From VRUE01 sp036524775 (GTDB lineage: Bacteria; Actinomycetota; Thermoleophilia; Solirubrobacterales; 70-9): DNA of 64,000 bases. The position numbers and the translations under genes are program-made. This document shows, piece by piece, positions 16,783 through 24,232 of the stretch; within the stretch, counting starts at the first letter, position 1, and every line of letters starts with the position of its first letter. The notes below the pieces were generated by a model. That model was not told the DNA's origin. It saw only the letters and a program-made list of their open reading frames with translations, and searched no databases. The stretch lies in contig DATDBO010000045.1 of the NCBI GenBank assembly GCA_036524775.1, positions 8,344 to 72,343 of the forward strand, in the 5' to 3' direction.

Positions 16783-17496
16783 ATGCCGACCGAGCGGAGC
16801 AATCCCATTTCCGCAGGGGTAGGCTCGTTGCCACAGCTGGCGGACGAGGTCCACGCCTGCCGTCGCTGCCCGCGGCTGGTCGAGTGGCGCGAGGCGAGCG
16901 CCGCGGCGCCGCCACGGCGCTTCCAGGGCGAGGAGTACTGGGCGCGGCCGGTCAGCGGCTTCGGCGACCCCGGGGCGCGCATCGCGATCGTCGGCCTCGC
17001 TCCCGCCGCCCACGGCGCGAATCGCACCGGCCGGATGTTCACCGGCGATCGCTCCGGGGAATGGCTCTACGCGGCGCTTCACCGAGCCGGCTACGCGAAC
17101 CAGGCGGAGGCGGTCGACCGCGACGACGGCCTCCGCCTGCACGATGCCTACGTCACCGCCGTCGTCCGCTGCGCGCCGCCGGCCAACAAGCCGACCCCGG
17201 CCGAGCGCGACGCCTGCATCCCCTACCTCGAGCGCGAGCTGGTGCTGCTCGCCCGCTGCCGCACGATCGTCGCCCTCGGCGCCTTCGCCTGGAACGGAGC
17301 GCTGCGGGCGCTGGCCGCGCTCGGCGTCGAGGCGCCGCGCCCGCGGCCGCGCTTCGGCCACGGCGCCGAGGCGACGCTCGACGATTGGTCGCTGCTCGGC
17401 TGCTACCACCCGAGCCAGCAGAACACCTTCACCGGCCGCCTCACCGAGCCGATGCTCGACCGGGTCTTCGCCCGCGCCCGCGAGCTCAGCAGCTGA
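16783..17496 (+). CDS. Uracil-DNA glycosylase family 5 (UdgB)
   Basis: A 237-residue protein. The N-terminal CRRCPRL begins the four-cysteine iron-sulphur set. The motif A region is GLAPAAHGANRTGRMFTGD, with no catalytic Asp, as in family 5. It also has VRCAPPANKPTP, CIPYLERELVL and motif B GCYHPSQQNTFTGRL. UdgB enzymes remove uracil, hypoxanthine and related lesions from DNA, important at high G+C where cytosine deamination matters. The gene follows the strong hairpin closely and ends just before the convergent ArsR regulator 2. Confidence 0.88.
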   Translation: MPTERSNPISAGVGSLPQLADEVHACRRCPRLVEWREASAAAPPRRFQGEEYWARPVSGFGDPGARIAIVGLAPAAHGANRTGRMFTGDRSGEWLYAALHRAGYANQAEAVDRDDGLRLHDAYVTAVVRCAPPANKPTPAERDACIPYLERELVLLARCRTIVALGAFAWNGALRALAALGVEAPRPRPRFGHGAEATLDDWSLLGCYHPSQQNTFTGRLTEPMLDRVFARARELSS

Positions 17497-17501
17497 CGCC
17501 T

Positions 17502-18137
17502 CTACAGGCTGTCGACCTCGCCGGCCTCGTGCGCGGCGGCGCTCGCGGCAGTCTCGAACGCGGCGATCGTCACGGCCAGCGGGATCCCCGGCCTCGAGGC
17601 CTTCGTGCGCTGCTTGGCGCAGCGCTCGTGGATCGCCCTGAACTCGTTGAGGGCCCGCTCGGCGACTTTCATCGATTCGTCCCAGCCGCGCTCGTCGACC
17701 AGCAGCCAGGTCAAGCTGAGGTGACGGTTGCGCGCGTCGAAGGAGCCAGCGTCGAGGGCCGCAGTCAGTGCATCCATTATCTGGCGTACCCCTTCGCCGC
17801 TGACGCTGGCGCGGAGCTCACGCGGCAAGGCCATCCACTCGGCATCGTCGAAGTCGAGCGGCGGCATGACCGGCTTGTAGATGTACTCCTCGAAGCCCCG
17901 ACGCCGCACCACGCGATCGAGTTTCGCCAGGCCGCGGCGCCGCAGTTCGCGGAAGTGATAGCTGACGTCGTTCGGCTCGAGGTCGAGTTCGGCGGCGATC
18001 TCGGTCGCGCTCGTCTCGCCCTTTTCGAACAGCGTCACCCAGACGTGCCCGCGCAACGGGTGCGTGAAGGCTTTGGCGACGTTCGGGTCGATGACCTGCT
18101 TGAGCTTCTTTCCCTCGAGATTGACCATGGGCCCCAT
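17502..18137 (-). CDS. ArsR-type winged-helix regulator 2 (paralogue of regulator 1)
   Basis: About 211 residues from ATG 18137 (MGPMVNLEGKKLKQ), chosen for the AGGTAAGGGA just before it. ATG 18128 is an alternative. The winged helix is in AKAFTHPLRGHVWVTLFE and EPNDVSYHFRELRRRGLAKL. The C-terminal domain shares DWHELP/EWMALP, LLQAIVDD/RQIMDALT and HLSWTPLMLDE/HLSLTWLLVDE with regulator 1, showing duplication. It lacks the Lys-rich tail of regulator 1. It is divergent from the ThiF/RRE-like gene, with a perfect palindrome GTACCGGTAC (18178-18187) between them. Confidence 0.82.
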   Translation of the reverse strand: MGPMVNLEGKKLKQVIDPNVAKAFTHPLRGHVWVTLFEKGETSATEIAAELDLEPNDVSYHFRELRRRGLAKLDRVVRRRGFEEYIYKPVMPPLDFDDAEWMALPRELRASVSGEGVRQIMDALTAALDAGSFDARNRHLSLTWLLVDERGWDESMKVAERALNEFRAIHERCAKQRTKASRPGIPLAVTIAAFETAASAAAHEAGEVDSL

Positions 18138-18177
18138 TCCCTTACCTCTCGCGTTTTGCAGCGGCCACATCACCTTA

Positions 18178-18187
18178 GTACCGGTAC
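18178..18187. promoter_or_regulatory. Palindrome GTACCGGTAC in the arsR-2/thiF-like divergent region
   Basis: A perfect 10-base palindrome about 40 bases upstream of the ArsR regulator 2 start and 135 bases upstream of the ThiF-like start. Its place in a divergent regulator/target interval makes it an operator candidate. Confidence 0.35.
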
Positions 18188-18322
18188 CGGACTCCCAGCG
18201 CACTCGAATCGTTCCGAGTCGCACCAGGCCCTTCGGGAAAGGTCTCCCAAACCGCTATTACTGAAACTCATTAAAGCAATCGGTCGGTCCCGTGAGGGAA
18301 TTCGAGACAGAAGGCGGCAGAA

Positions 18323-19435
18323 ATGCGCAGACCGAGGATCAAGCGGACGACCGAGCAGATCGAGGCGCCGAACGGCGACCTCTACCTGCTCCGGCCGAGC
18401 GCCAGGGCGGACATCCAGATCGAGAACCCCGACGAGGACGGGCGGCGCCTGCTCGCCGCCCTCGACGGCAGCCTCGAGCGCGGTGAGTTGGAGGCACGCT
18501 TCGGCGAGAAAGCCGTCGGCGACCTGCTGGCGCAGCTCGAGGAGCTGGGCCTGGTCGAGGACGCCGCCGACGACGACCTGATCCCGGCGGCGACGGTCGA
18601 ACGCTTCGATCGCCAGATCCGCTACTTCGCCGACATCACCACCGGGCCGACCCCGTCGCAGTGCCAGGCCCGCCTGGAGAGCGCCCGCCTCGTCGTCCTC
18701 GGCGTCGGCGGCCTCGGCGGCTGGTCGGCGCTCTCGCTGGCCTGCTGCGGCATCGGCGAGATGCTGCTGGTCGACGGCGACCGGGTCGAGGAGAGCAACC
18801 TCAACCGCCAAGTTCTCTACTCCGAGGCCGACATCGGCCGGCTCAAGGTCGAGGCCGCGGCCGATCGGCTCGGCGCATTCAACTCGCGGATGAAGCTGGA
18901 GACGGTCCCGGCGCGGGTCGACGGCGAGGACTCGATCGCGACCCTGATCGAGGGCTACGACCTGGTCATCGACGCCGCCGACTGGCCGGCACACGAAATC
19001 GAGCAGTGGTGCAACTCCGCCTGCTTCGCGGCGGAGATCCCCTACATCACGATGAGCCACTTCCCGCCGATCGCCCGAGTCGGCCCGCTGTACGTGCCCG
19101 GCGTGACCGGCTGCTTCGCCTGTCAGGTCGCCGCCTACCGGCGCAGCTATCCGATGTTCGACGTAGCGATCGAGCAGCGCCGCGCCAAACCCTCCCCCGC
19201 GGCGACCCTCGGGCCGGCCTGCGGCCTGATCGGCGGCCAGGTCGGCCTCGACGTCATGCACCACCTGACCGGGCTGGCCGAGCCCTCGACCCAGGGCGTC
19301 GGCCACATCTACGACCTGCGGACGATGGACGTCGAACGCGAGCCGGTCGTGCCCGAGCCCGACTGCCCCGTCTGCGGACACTTGCCGACGGCGGTGCCGC
19401 GCGGCAAGGGCGAGACGAAGGCGGGGCGCAAGTAG
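18323..19435 (+). CDS. ThiF/MoeB/E1-like adenylyltransferase with PqqD/RRE-like N-terminus
   Basis: A 370-residue protein. Residues about 14-80 resemble a winged-helix leader-binding domain (DGRRLLAALDGS, then VGDLLAQLEELGLVED), as in PqqD or the RRE part of MccB-type enzymes. The E1 core has GVGGLGG (127-133), LLVDGDRVEESNLNRQVLY with the NRQ arginine (161-163), and two CxxC zinc pairs (Cys264/267 and Cys348/351). Such enzymes adenylate a C-terminal carboxylate of a peptide or ubiquitin-like protein. No ThiS or MoaD partner is present nearby. The ATG has GAAGG and GGCGG upstream. A lipoprotein gene follows 33 bases later. The substrate is unknown. Confidence 0.8.
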   Translation: MRRPRIKRTTEQIEAPNGDLYLLRPSARADIQIENPDEDGRRLLAALDGSLERGELEARFGEKAVGDLLAQLEELGLVEDAADDDLIPAATVERFDRQIRYFADITTGPTPSQCQARLESARLVVLGVGGLGGWSALSLACCGIGEMLLVDGDRVEESNLNRQVLYSEADIGRLKVEAAADRLGAFNSRMKLETVPARVDGEDSIATLIEGYDLVIDAADWPAHEIEQWCNSACFAAEIPYITMSHFPPIARVGPLYVPGVTGCFACQVAAYRRSYPMFDVAIEQRRAKPSPAATLGPACGLIGGQVGLDVMHHLTGLAEPSTQGVGHIYDLRTMDVEREPVVPEPDCPVCGHLPTAVPRGKGETKAGRK

Positions 19436-19468
19436 GCACGGCGCGTCGCTCGCAGCTAGGTTTGGGGC

Positions 19469-19900
19469 ATGCAGTGCCGCCGCCCCGTTTGCATCATCTC
19501 GTTCGCAGCGCTCTTGATTCTCGCCGCGACGGCTGCCGGCTGTGGCGACTCCGATGGCGGAGGCTACGGCGGCGACGCGGGCGGGCAAGCGCCAACCGCT
19601 ACGGCGACGACGCCGCCCGCGCCCCCCGGCGCCTCGGCCCGCGACTGCGGCGAAACCACCGTCGCCGGCACGGAAGGCCTGCGGGTGACCGGCGTCGGCT
19701 GCGACGTCGGGCGAGGCGTCGTCGCGACCTGGATGAACGCGCCCGGCTGCATCCCCGACGGCGGCGCCTCGCGCTCTTCCTGCACGGTCCATCGCGACTA
19801 TCGCTGCCTCGCGGCGGCGACCGACCGCGGCCTCGCAGTCTCCTGCGCCCGTCCCGGCAGCTCGATCGCCTTCTTCGCCCGACGCCCTCGCGATACCTAG
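19469..19900 (+). CDS. Hypothetical lipoprotein
   Basis: A 143-residue protein with a signal peptide and lipobox (ILAATAAGC), then a Gly/Thr/Pro/Ala linker (about residues 30-50). A compact Cys-containing domain follows (ARDCGETTV, GVGCDVGRGV, CIPDGGASRSSCTVHRDYRC). Four to six cysteines in the exported part suggest disulphides. No family is recognised. It is on the same strand 33 bases after the ThiF-like gene and may be co-transcribed. A tRNA-Thr gene follows 12 bases downstream. Confidence 0.75.
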   Translation: MQCRRPVCIISFAALLILAATAAGCGDSDGGGYGGDAGGQAPTATATTPPAPPGASARDCGETTVAGTEGLRVTGVGCDVGRGVVATWMNAPGCIPDGGASRSSCTVHRDYRCLAAATDRGLAVSCARPGSSIAFFARRPRDT

Positions 19901-19912
19901 AATGGGTCGAGC

Positions 19913-19985
19913 GCCGGCGTAGCTCAGTTGGTAGAGCACTTCATTCGTAATGAAGGGGTCCCCGGTTCAAGTCCGGGCGTCGGCT
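19913..19985 (+). tRNA. tRNA-Thr(CGT)
   Basis: A 73-base tRNA. The acceptor GCCGGCG pairs with CGTCGGC (one G-U). The D arm is GCTC/GAGC. The anticodon stem CTTCA/TGAAG encloses TTCGTAA, with anticodon CGT at 19946-19948. The T arm is CCCGG-TTCAAGT-CCGGG. The discriminator is T, and CCA is not encoded. Confidence 0.95.
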
Positions 19986-20004
19986 CTTCGGCCTGCGGGC
20001 GCGG

Positions 20005-20706
20005 TTAGCTGAGCGGGGTGCCGGCCAGGCCGGCGACCTTCCACTCGCCGTCCTCGTCGGCCATCGGCATCGCCATGACGGTGCCGTCGATGCCGGTGTA
20101 GATGACGAAGGCCTGTTCCCCTTCGACTCGCAGCGAGCCGACGTCGGCGATTTCCGCTTCTTCCTTCAGCGCCTGCTTGGCGTTCGGGTTGATCAGGCCC
20201 GCGAGGGTCTCGCCGCAGCTCGTGCTCCCGCCCTCACCTCGGGCGCCGAGGCGCTCGAACGAGGCGACCGTAGCTTCCGACATGTACTCGCAGGCCGCGT
20301 CCCAGTCGCCGGCGGCGCGCGCGTCGAGGAAGTTGTGCAACGCCTGCGCCGCAGCCTCGAACTCCGAGGACTCGGCCTCGGCGCCGAATTCCTGCACGCT
20401 GTTGTCGCCCCCCTTCACCCGGTACTGCTCGGACCCCCCGCCCGAGTCCTCGTGCCGCTTGGGCACGAAGTCGCTCCCGCCGTCCCCGCTCGACTCGGTG
20501 GCATCCCCTCCGAAGCCGGCCGGCTTCGTCCCGTCGTCGGCCTTGGCGTCGCCCCCGCCCGAGCCCTCGCCGATGGGTCCCTTTCCCGTCGGCGCTTGGG
20601 CGGCGGTGGTCGAGCTCCCCTCGTCGTCTCCACCGCAGGCGAGCAGGCCCGCGGCGAGCAGCAGCGCGGTCAGCGCCGCGACGAGCGTCTTGGACCCCCT
20701 CCTCAC
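20005..20706 (-). CDS. Lipoprotein with low-complexity linker and NTF2-like C-terminus
   Basis: A 233-residue protein with a signal peptide and lipobox (LLAAGLLAC). A long Gly/Ser/Asp-rich linker covers about residues 25-105. The C-terminal domain contains AAQALHNFLDARAAGDWDAA, CEYMSEATVASF and AFVIYTGIDGTVMAMPM, resembling small NTF2-like lipoprotein domains of actinobacteria. Function is unknown. It is divergent from the RTX-like gene. Confidence 0.78.
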   Translation of the reverse strand: MRRGSKTLVAALTALLLAAGLLACGGDDEGSSTTAAQAPTGKGPIGEGSGGGDAKADDGTKPAGFGGDATESSGDGGSDFVPKRHEDSGGGSEQYRVKGGDNSVQEFGAEAESSEFEAAAQALHNFLDARAAGDWDAACEYMSEATVASFERLGARGEGGSTSCGETLAGLINPNAKQALKEEAEIADVGSLRVEGEQAFVIYTGIDGTVMAMPMADEDGEWKVAGLAGTPLS

Positions 20707-20781
20707 CGGCTCGATTCTAGAGAACCGGGCCGAGGCTCAAAGAAGCGCCGCAAATTGCCGAAAACGATCGAGGTGACAAGA

Positions 20782-21522
20782 ATGGATCGTCCCTCTCGTC
20801 TATGGTGTCCGCCGATTTTCTCGATCAGGAGAACAGCAGCCGTCCTCGCGCTGGCCGCCACGCTGGTGCTGGGCCTCTTCTCCGCACCTGCCGTGCCGCA
20901 GGGCCAGATCGTCGTGCACGGGGCCGCCTCGGGCTCGCACCTGCGCCTGAGCGTGGAGGGATCGCGCCTCGTCGTGCGGGGCTGGATGGCTCGCACCCAC
21001 CCCACCGGATGCCGCTTCGAGCGCTTCCGGCTCGTCGCCGTCTGCCGCCTGAGCTCAGCCGGGCGCGTCGAGGTCGAGATGGGTCCGTCGGGCGACTTCG
21101 TCGAGGTGGAGAATCGCCTTCCCATGCCGCTCACCGTCCGCCTCGGCGACGGCTCCGACAAGTTCATCGGCAACGGCGAGCGCGACACCTGCTACTCGGA
21201 AGGGGCGCGGCGCAACCGCTGCGTCGGCGGCGGCGGCAACGACGTCTGCATCACTGGCAATCGCAACAGCGACTGCGTCGGCGGCTCGGGCAACGACTAC
21301 TGCAAGCACGGCGCCGGCAGCGACGGCTGCTGGGGCGGTCCCGGCCGCGACATATGCATCATGGGCTCCGGGCAGGACGGCTGCCACGGCGAAGGCGGCG
21401 AGGACCGGCTCTACGGCGGCGCCAGCCCCGACAAGCTCTACGGCGGTCGCGATCGCGACCACTGCGACGGCGGCCCCGGCTGGGGCTACTCGCTGCGCTG
21501 CGAGACCGGCCCGCGGCGCTGA
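20782..21522 (+). CDS. Secreted Cys-rich RTX-like repeat protein
   Basis: A 246-residue protein from ATG 20782, with the strong ribosome site GAGGTGACAAGA. The N-terminus is a signal peptide (TAAVLALAATLVLGLFSAPA). The first half is a beta-rich domain. From about residue 128 there is a run of RTX-like nonapeptide repeats (FIGNGERDTC, CVGGGGNDVC, CVGGSGNDYC, CWGGPGRDIC, LYGGASPDKL, LYGGRDRDHC). Such G-G-x-G-x-D repeats bind calcium in a parallel beta-roll. Here most repeats also carry Cys at both ends, which is unusual. No type I secretion genes are nearby. Confidence 0.8.
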   Translation: MDRPSRLWCPPIFSIRRTAAVLALAATLVLGLFSAPAVPQGQIVVHGAASGSHLRLSVEGSRLVVRGWMARTHPTGCRFERFRLVAVCRLSSAGRVEVEMGPSGDFVEVENRLPMPLTVRLGDGSDKFIGNGERDTCYSEGARRNRCVGGGGNDVCITGNRNSDCVGGSGNDYCKHGAGSDGCWGGPGRDICIMGSGQDGCHGEGGEDRLYGGASPDKLYGGRDRDHCDGGPGWGYSLRCETGPRR

Positions 21523-21547
21523 CACCGGCCTGAGGCGCTGACGCGCC

Positions 21548-21560
21548 GGGGCGACGCCCC
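21548..21560 (+). terminator. Short hairpin after the RTX-like gene
   Basis: GGGGC-GAC-GCCCC, 26 bases after the stop codon, inside a GC-rich tract with further partial pairing upstream. It is a weak terminator candidate. Confidence 0.35.
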
Positions 21561-21564
21561 TACC

Positions 21565-21593
21565 TTGACATGATCGACTGCACAGTCTAGGTT
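21565..21593 (+). promoter_or_regulatory. Sigma-70 promoter of the SURNod19-like gene
   Basis: The -35 TTGACA (21565-21570) is an exact consensus match. A 17-base spacer follows, then -10 TAGGTT (21588-21593, fitting TANNNT). It lies about 64 bases before the start codon and is the clearest housekeeping promoter seen in the window. Confidence 0.7.
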
Positions 21594-21656
21594 TCCCGAT
21601 CAATCAGGGAAGTTCATTGGGAGGGTGGACTTCGACTCCAAGCGGAAGGGAGAACC

Positions 21657-22622
21657 ATGCCTGCTATCAGGCGTATGGCGATACTCGCATGCCTCGTTGC
21701 GGCCCTCGTGCCGGCCAGCGCGGCGAACGCGACGATCACCACCAAAACGATCGATTACGGCCCGTACACGATTCCGGCCGGCAACGGCGACCCCCACGAC
21801 CACGACGAAATGGGTCAGATCGCCAACAAAATCGTCACCAACATCTCCAAGCCGTGCACCGGTTGCACCTTGATCGGCGCCACGCCGGACCTCGTCTACG
21901 AAAACGGCAGCAAAGCCAACATCACAGAGGGCCCAATGCTCCACCACGCCGTCTTCATGGCCCAGTCGAGCGGCAAGACGGACGCCACCTGCGGCAACAG
22001 CGGCCCGGGCCTGCTCGGTGAGCGCTTCTTCGCCACCGGCAACGAGCGCACGGCGATCGACCTCCAGTCGCTGAACTACGGCTACAAGATCAACAGCACC
22101 GAGACGTGGAACATGGTCGTCGACCTGATGAACTGGGAAACGACCAGCAAAACGGTGAAAGTCCGGGTGACCTGGAAGTACGCGACCGGCAGCGATCACA
22201 CCAACCGCGCCCCGCTGCGCCCGGTTTGGCTCGATGCCGACGGTTGCAGCCTGGACTCGTTGATCTCGGTTCCGATCGGCCTCAGCGACACGCACAAAGA
22301 CTGGAAAGCCACCTTCGGCGGCAAACTGATCGCCGCCGCGGGGCACATCCACGACCACGGCGTCAACATCGAACTCACCAACGAGAGCACGGGCGGCACG
22401 CTGCTCTGCAACTCGGTGGCGGGCTACGGTGGCGCGGGTTACGAAACCCACTTGGACGGCCGTAAACACGTCTCCTCGATGGGCGTCTGCACCGGCAATC
22501 CGATCTCGACGATCAGCAAAAACCAGACGATCCGCCTGCACGGCATCTACAACGTGCCGGAAGGGCACCACGAAATCGACGACGCAATGGCGATCGCGAT
22601 CGCCTACATCAACCCGAGCTGA
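21657..22622 (+). CDS. Secreted SURNod19-like / copper-monooxygenase-fold protein
   Basis: A 321-residue protein with a signal peptide of about 25 residues. Histidine clusters HDHDEMG, MLHHAVFM, AGHIHDHGVNIEL and EGHHEIDD lie in the order seen in SURNod19 (stress up-regulated Nod 19) proteins and the related PHM-like beta-sandwich. Cysteines (PCTGCT, CNSVAGYGG, MGVCTGNP) may form disulphides. Function is unknown, and copper binding is an inference from the His pattern. Codon use is richer in AAA and AAC than in neighbours, suggesting a different history or high expression. A consensus promoter and GGGAGA ribosome site precede it. Confidence 0.7.
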   Translation: MPAIRRMAILACLVAALVPASAANATITTKTIDYGPYTIPAGNGDPHDHDEMGQIANKIVTNISKPCTGCTLIGATPDLVYENGSKANITEGPMLHHAVFMAQSSGKTDATCGNSGPGLLGERFFATGNERTAIDLQSLNYGYKINSTETWNMVVDLMNWETTSKTVKVRVTWKYATGSDHTNRAPLRPVWLDADGCSLDSLISVPIGLSDTHKDWKATFGGKLIAAAGHIHDHGVNIELTNESTGGTLLCNSVAGYGGAGYETHLDGRKHVSSMGVCTGNPISTISKNQTIRLHGIYNVPEGHHEIDDAMAIAIAYINPS

Positions 22623-22696
22623 GTCTCGCAATCAGCTGAGTCGTCGCCGAACGGCCCGCTCGCGAGTGGGTCGTTCGGCTTCCATATATTCCGCCC

Positions 22697-23449
22697 GTGG
22701 CCGAAATGACGTACGACCGATTAGGGCTTGGCTACAACGCCGTGCGCCGGCCGGACCCGCGGATCGCGGCACAGATCGAGGCGGCGCTGGGCGACGCCCG
22801 CAGCGTGCTCAACGTCGGCGCCGGCGCTGGTTCCTACGAGCCGACCGGTCGGGAGGTCACTGCGGTCGAGCCCTCGCGGACGATGATCGAGCAACGGCCA
22901 CCAGGCGCGGCGCCGGTTGTCGAGGGCATCGCCGAGAATCTGCCGTTCGAGGACGACAGCTTCGACGCCGCGATGGCGCTGATCACGGTCCACCACTGGA
23001 GCGACGCGCAGGCCGGCTTGGCCGAGATGGTCCGGGTGGCGAGGCAGCGCGTGCTCGTCCTCACCTTCACGCCGACCCCACCCACCGAGCTATGGATGGC
23101 TCGCGATTACTTCCCGCGGATACTCGACTTCCACGCCCGCGTGATGCTGCCGATCGACGAGCTGACGGCGATGCTCCCGACTGCCTCGATCGAGCCGGTG
23201 CCGATCCCCAGCCGGTGCACCGACGGCTTTTGGCTCGCGATTTTCGACCGACCGGACCTGCACCTCGACCCGGATGTCCGCCGCGCCAGCTCCTCCTGGC
23301 ACCACATGGCCCAGGACGAAATCGAGGAGGGCCTGGCGAGGCTGAGCGCCGACCTGGAGAGCGGCCGCTGGGATGAGCGAAACGGCCATCTGCGGACACA
23401 GGCCGAGCTCGACGTCGGTCTGCGCCTGATCATCGCTGAGCTTCCCTAA
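22697..23449 (+). CDS. Class I SAM-dependent methyltransferase
   Basis: A 250-residue protein with SAM motif I SVLNVGAGAGSYEP, an acidic turn VTAVEPSRTMIEQ, motif II-like NLPFEDDSFDAAMALI and HHWSDAQAGLAEMVRV, typical of the methyltransferase 11 group. The acceptor substrate is unknown. The start is GTG 22697, and ATG 22706 is an alternative. It is a single gene, followed by a hairpin at 23475-23497. Confidence 0.88.
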   Translation: MAEMTYDRLGLGYNAVRRPDPRIAAQIEAALGDARSVLNVGAGAGSYEPTGREVTAVEPSRTMIEQRPPGAAPVVEGIAENLPFEDDSFDAAMALITVHHWSDAQAGLAEMVRVARQRVLVLTFTPTPPTELWMARDYFPRILDFHARVMLPIDELTAMLPTASIEPVPIPSRCTDGFWLAIFDRPDLHLDPDVRRASSSWHHMAQDEIEEGLARLSADLESGRWDERNGHLRTQAELDVGLRLIIAELP

Positions 23450-23474
23450 TCGCAAGCCTTATCGATCTTTTCAA

Positions 23475-23497
23475 GGTTTATCGGCCTCCGATAAACC
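23475..23497. terminator. Bidirectional terminator-like hairpin
   Basis: Perfect arms GGTTTATCGG and CCGATAAACC with a three-base loop, between the convergent methyltransferase and HEPN genes. A CTTTTCAA stretch flanks it on the left, giving a pyrimidine-poor tail for plus and TTGAAAAG for minus transcripts. Confidence 0.55.
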
Positions 23498-23566
23498 GCT
23501 TGTCGCCAACGACCGCCGCCTTCGTGCCCGGACACGCTCGACGAGCGCGACATCCGTAGATGTCAC

Positions 23567-24232
23567 TCAATCGAGCCGCACTTCACCATCGACTCTGGTG
23601 ATGCACAGCACATCTCCCTCGGATAGTTCGGCAGCGGTTTGCTTACCGATGCCGATGACACCGGAGCGCTCCTGGGCCGGTCCGGGGCGTGGGTCCCATC
23701 GCACGTCCACAAGATCGACCCCCCGCAACACGATGCTGATTCGGCATCGCTTGACAGGGAGCAACCGCTTGCTTGCCCGAGGGACGCGCACGATCCCGGC
23801 GGCGATGTCTTTCGCGGTTACGCGCTGCGTCTGGCCTTGAGCCGTGGCTTCGACTTGGTTCTTGGCCCACTCAACCGCTTCTTTAGCCAGTGCGAGAGCC
23901 TGCTTTCGATCGAGGGGATCATCGATCGTCTCTCCGTATCGAAACTCCACCGCCCAGGGAGCGAGCACACGCACCTCGTGCAAGGATGCAGGCGGCGGCG
24001 TTTCGATGCCGTCCAGACGCTCGATGAGATACCGAAGATCGTGCGTCCAGGGGAAGTCCTCGCCAAACGCCGCGAGCACTGCCTTCAATGCCTTCTCGAC
24101 CGCCTGCTGTGCGTGGAAGCCGACAATTGCGTCGGCCGTGTTGCCATCGGGAGCCAACTTCGCTACGGCATCGGCATCCTCCCGGGCCTTGCGCAGAAGG
24201 AGCCGAGCTTCTTCGAGCTCAGGCGGTGACAA
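23567..24232 (-). CDS. HEPN-domain toxin (HepT-like) with an extra C-terminal domain
   Basis: A 221-residue protein from TTG 24232, which has GAGGG eight bases upstream and overlaps the MNT stop by 14 bases. Residues 1-130 are a HEPN domain with AIVGFHAQQAVEKALKAVL and VEFRYGE. In HEPN-MNT pairs this part is an RNase-like toxin silenced by AMPylation. Residues about 138-221 (VTAKDIAAGIVRVP, VVLRGVDLVDVRWDPR, ERSGVIGIG) form a small beta-rich domain that I cannot place. It is absent from ordinary 130-residue HepT proteins, and no start codon separates it. Confidence 0.78.
   Translation of the reverse strand: MSPPELEEARLLLRKAREDADAVAKLAPDGNTADAIVGFHAQQAVEKALKAVLAAFGEDFPWTHDLRYLIERLDGIETPPPASLHEVRVLAPWAVEFRYGETIDDPLDRKQALALAKEAVEWAKNQVEATAQGQTQRVTAKDIAAGIVRVPRASKRLLPVKRCRISIVLRGVDLVDVRWDPRPGPAQERSGVIGIGKQTAAELSEGDVLCITRVDGEVRLD

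Noticed and set aside
18225..18322. Possible peptide ORF immediately before the ThiF-like gene
   Set aside because: The short frames there (for example from GTG 18292) overlap the ThiF-like start in another frame and have no ribosome site or conserved look.
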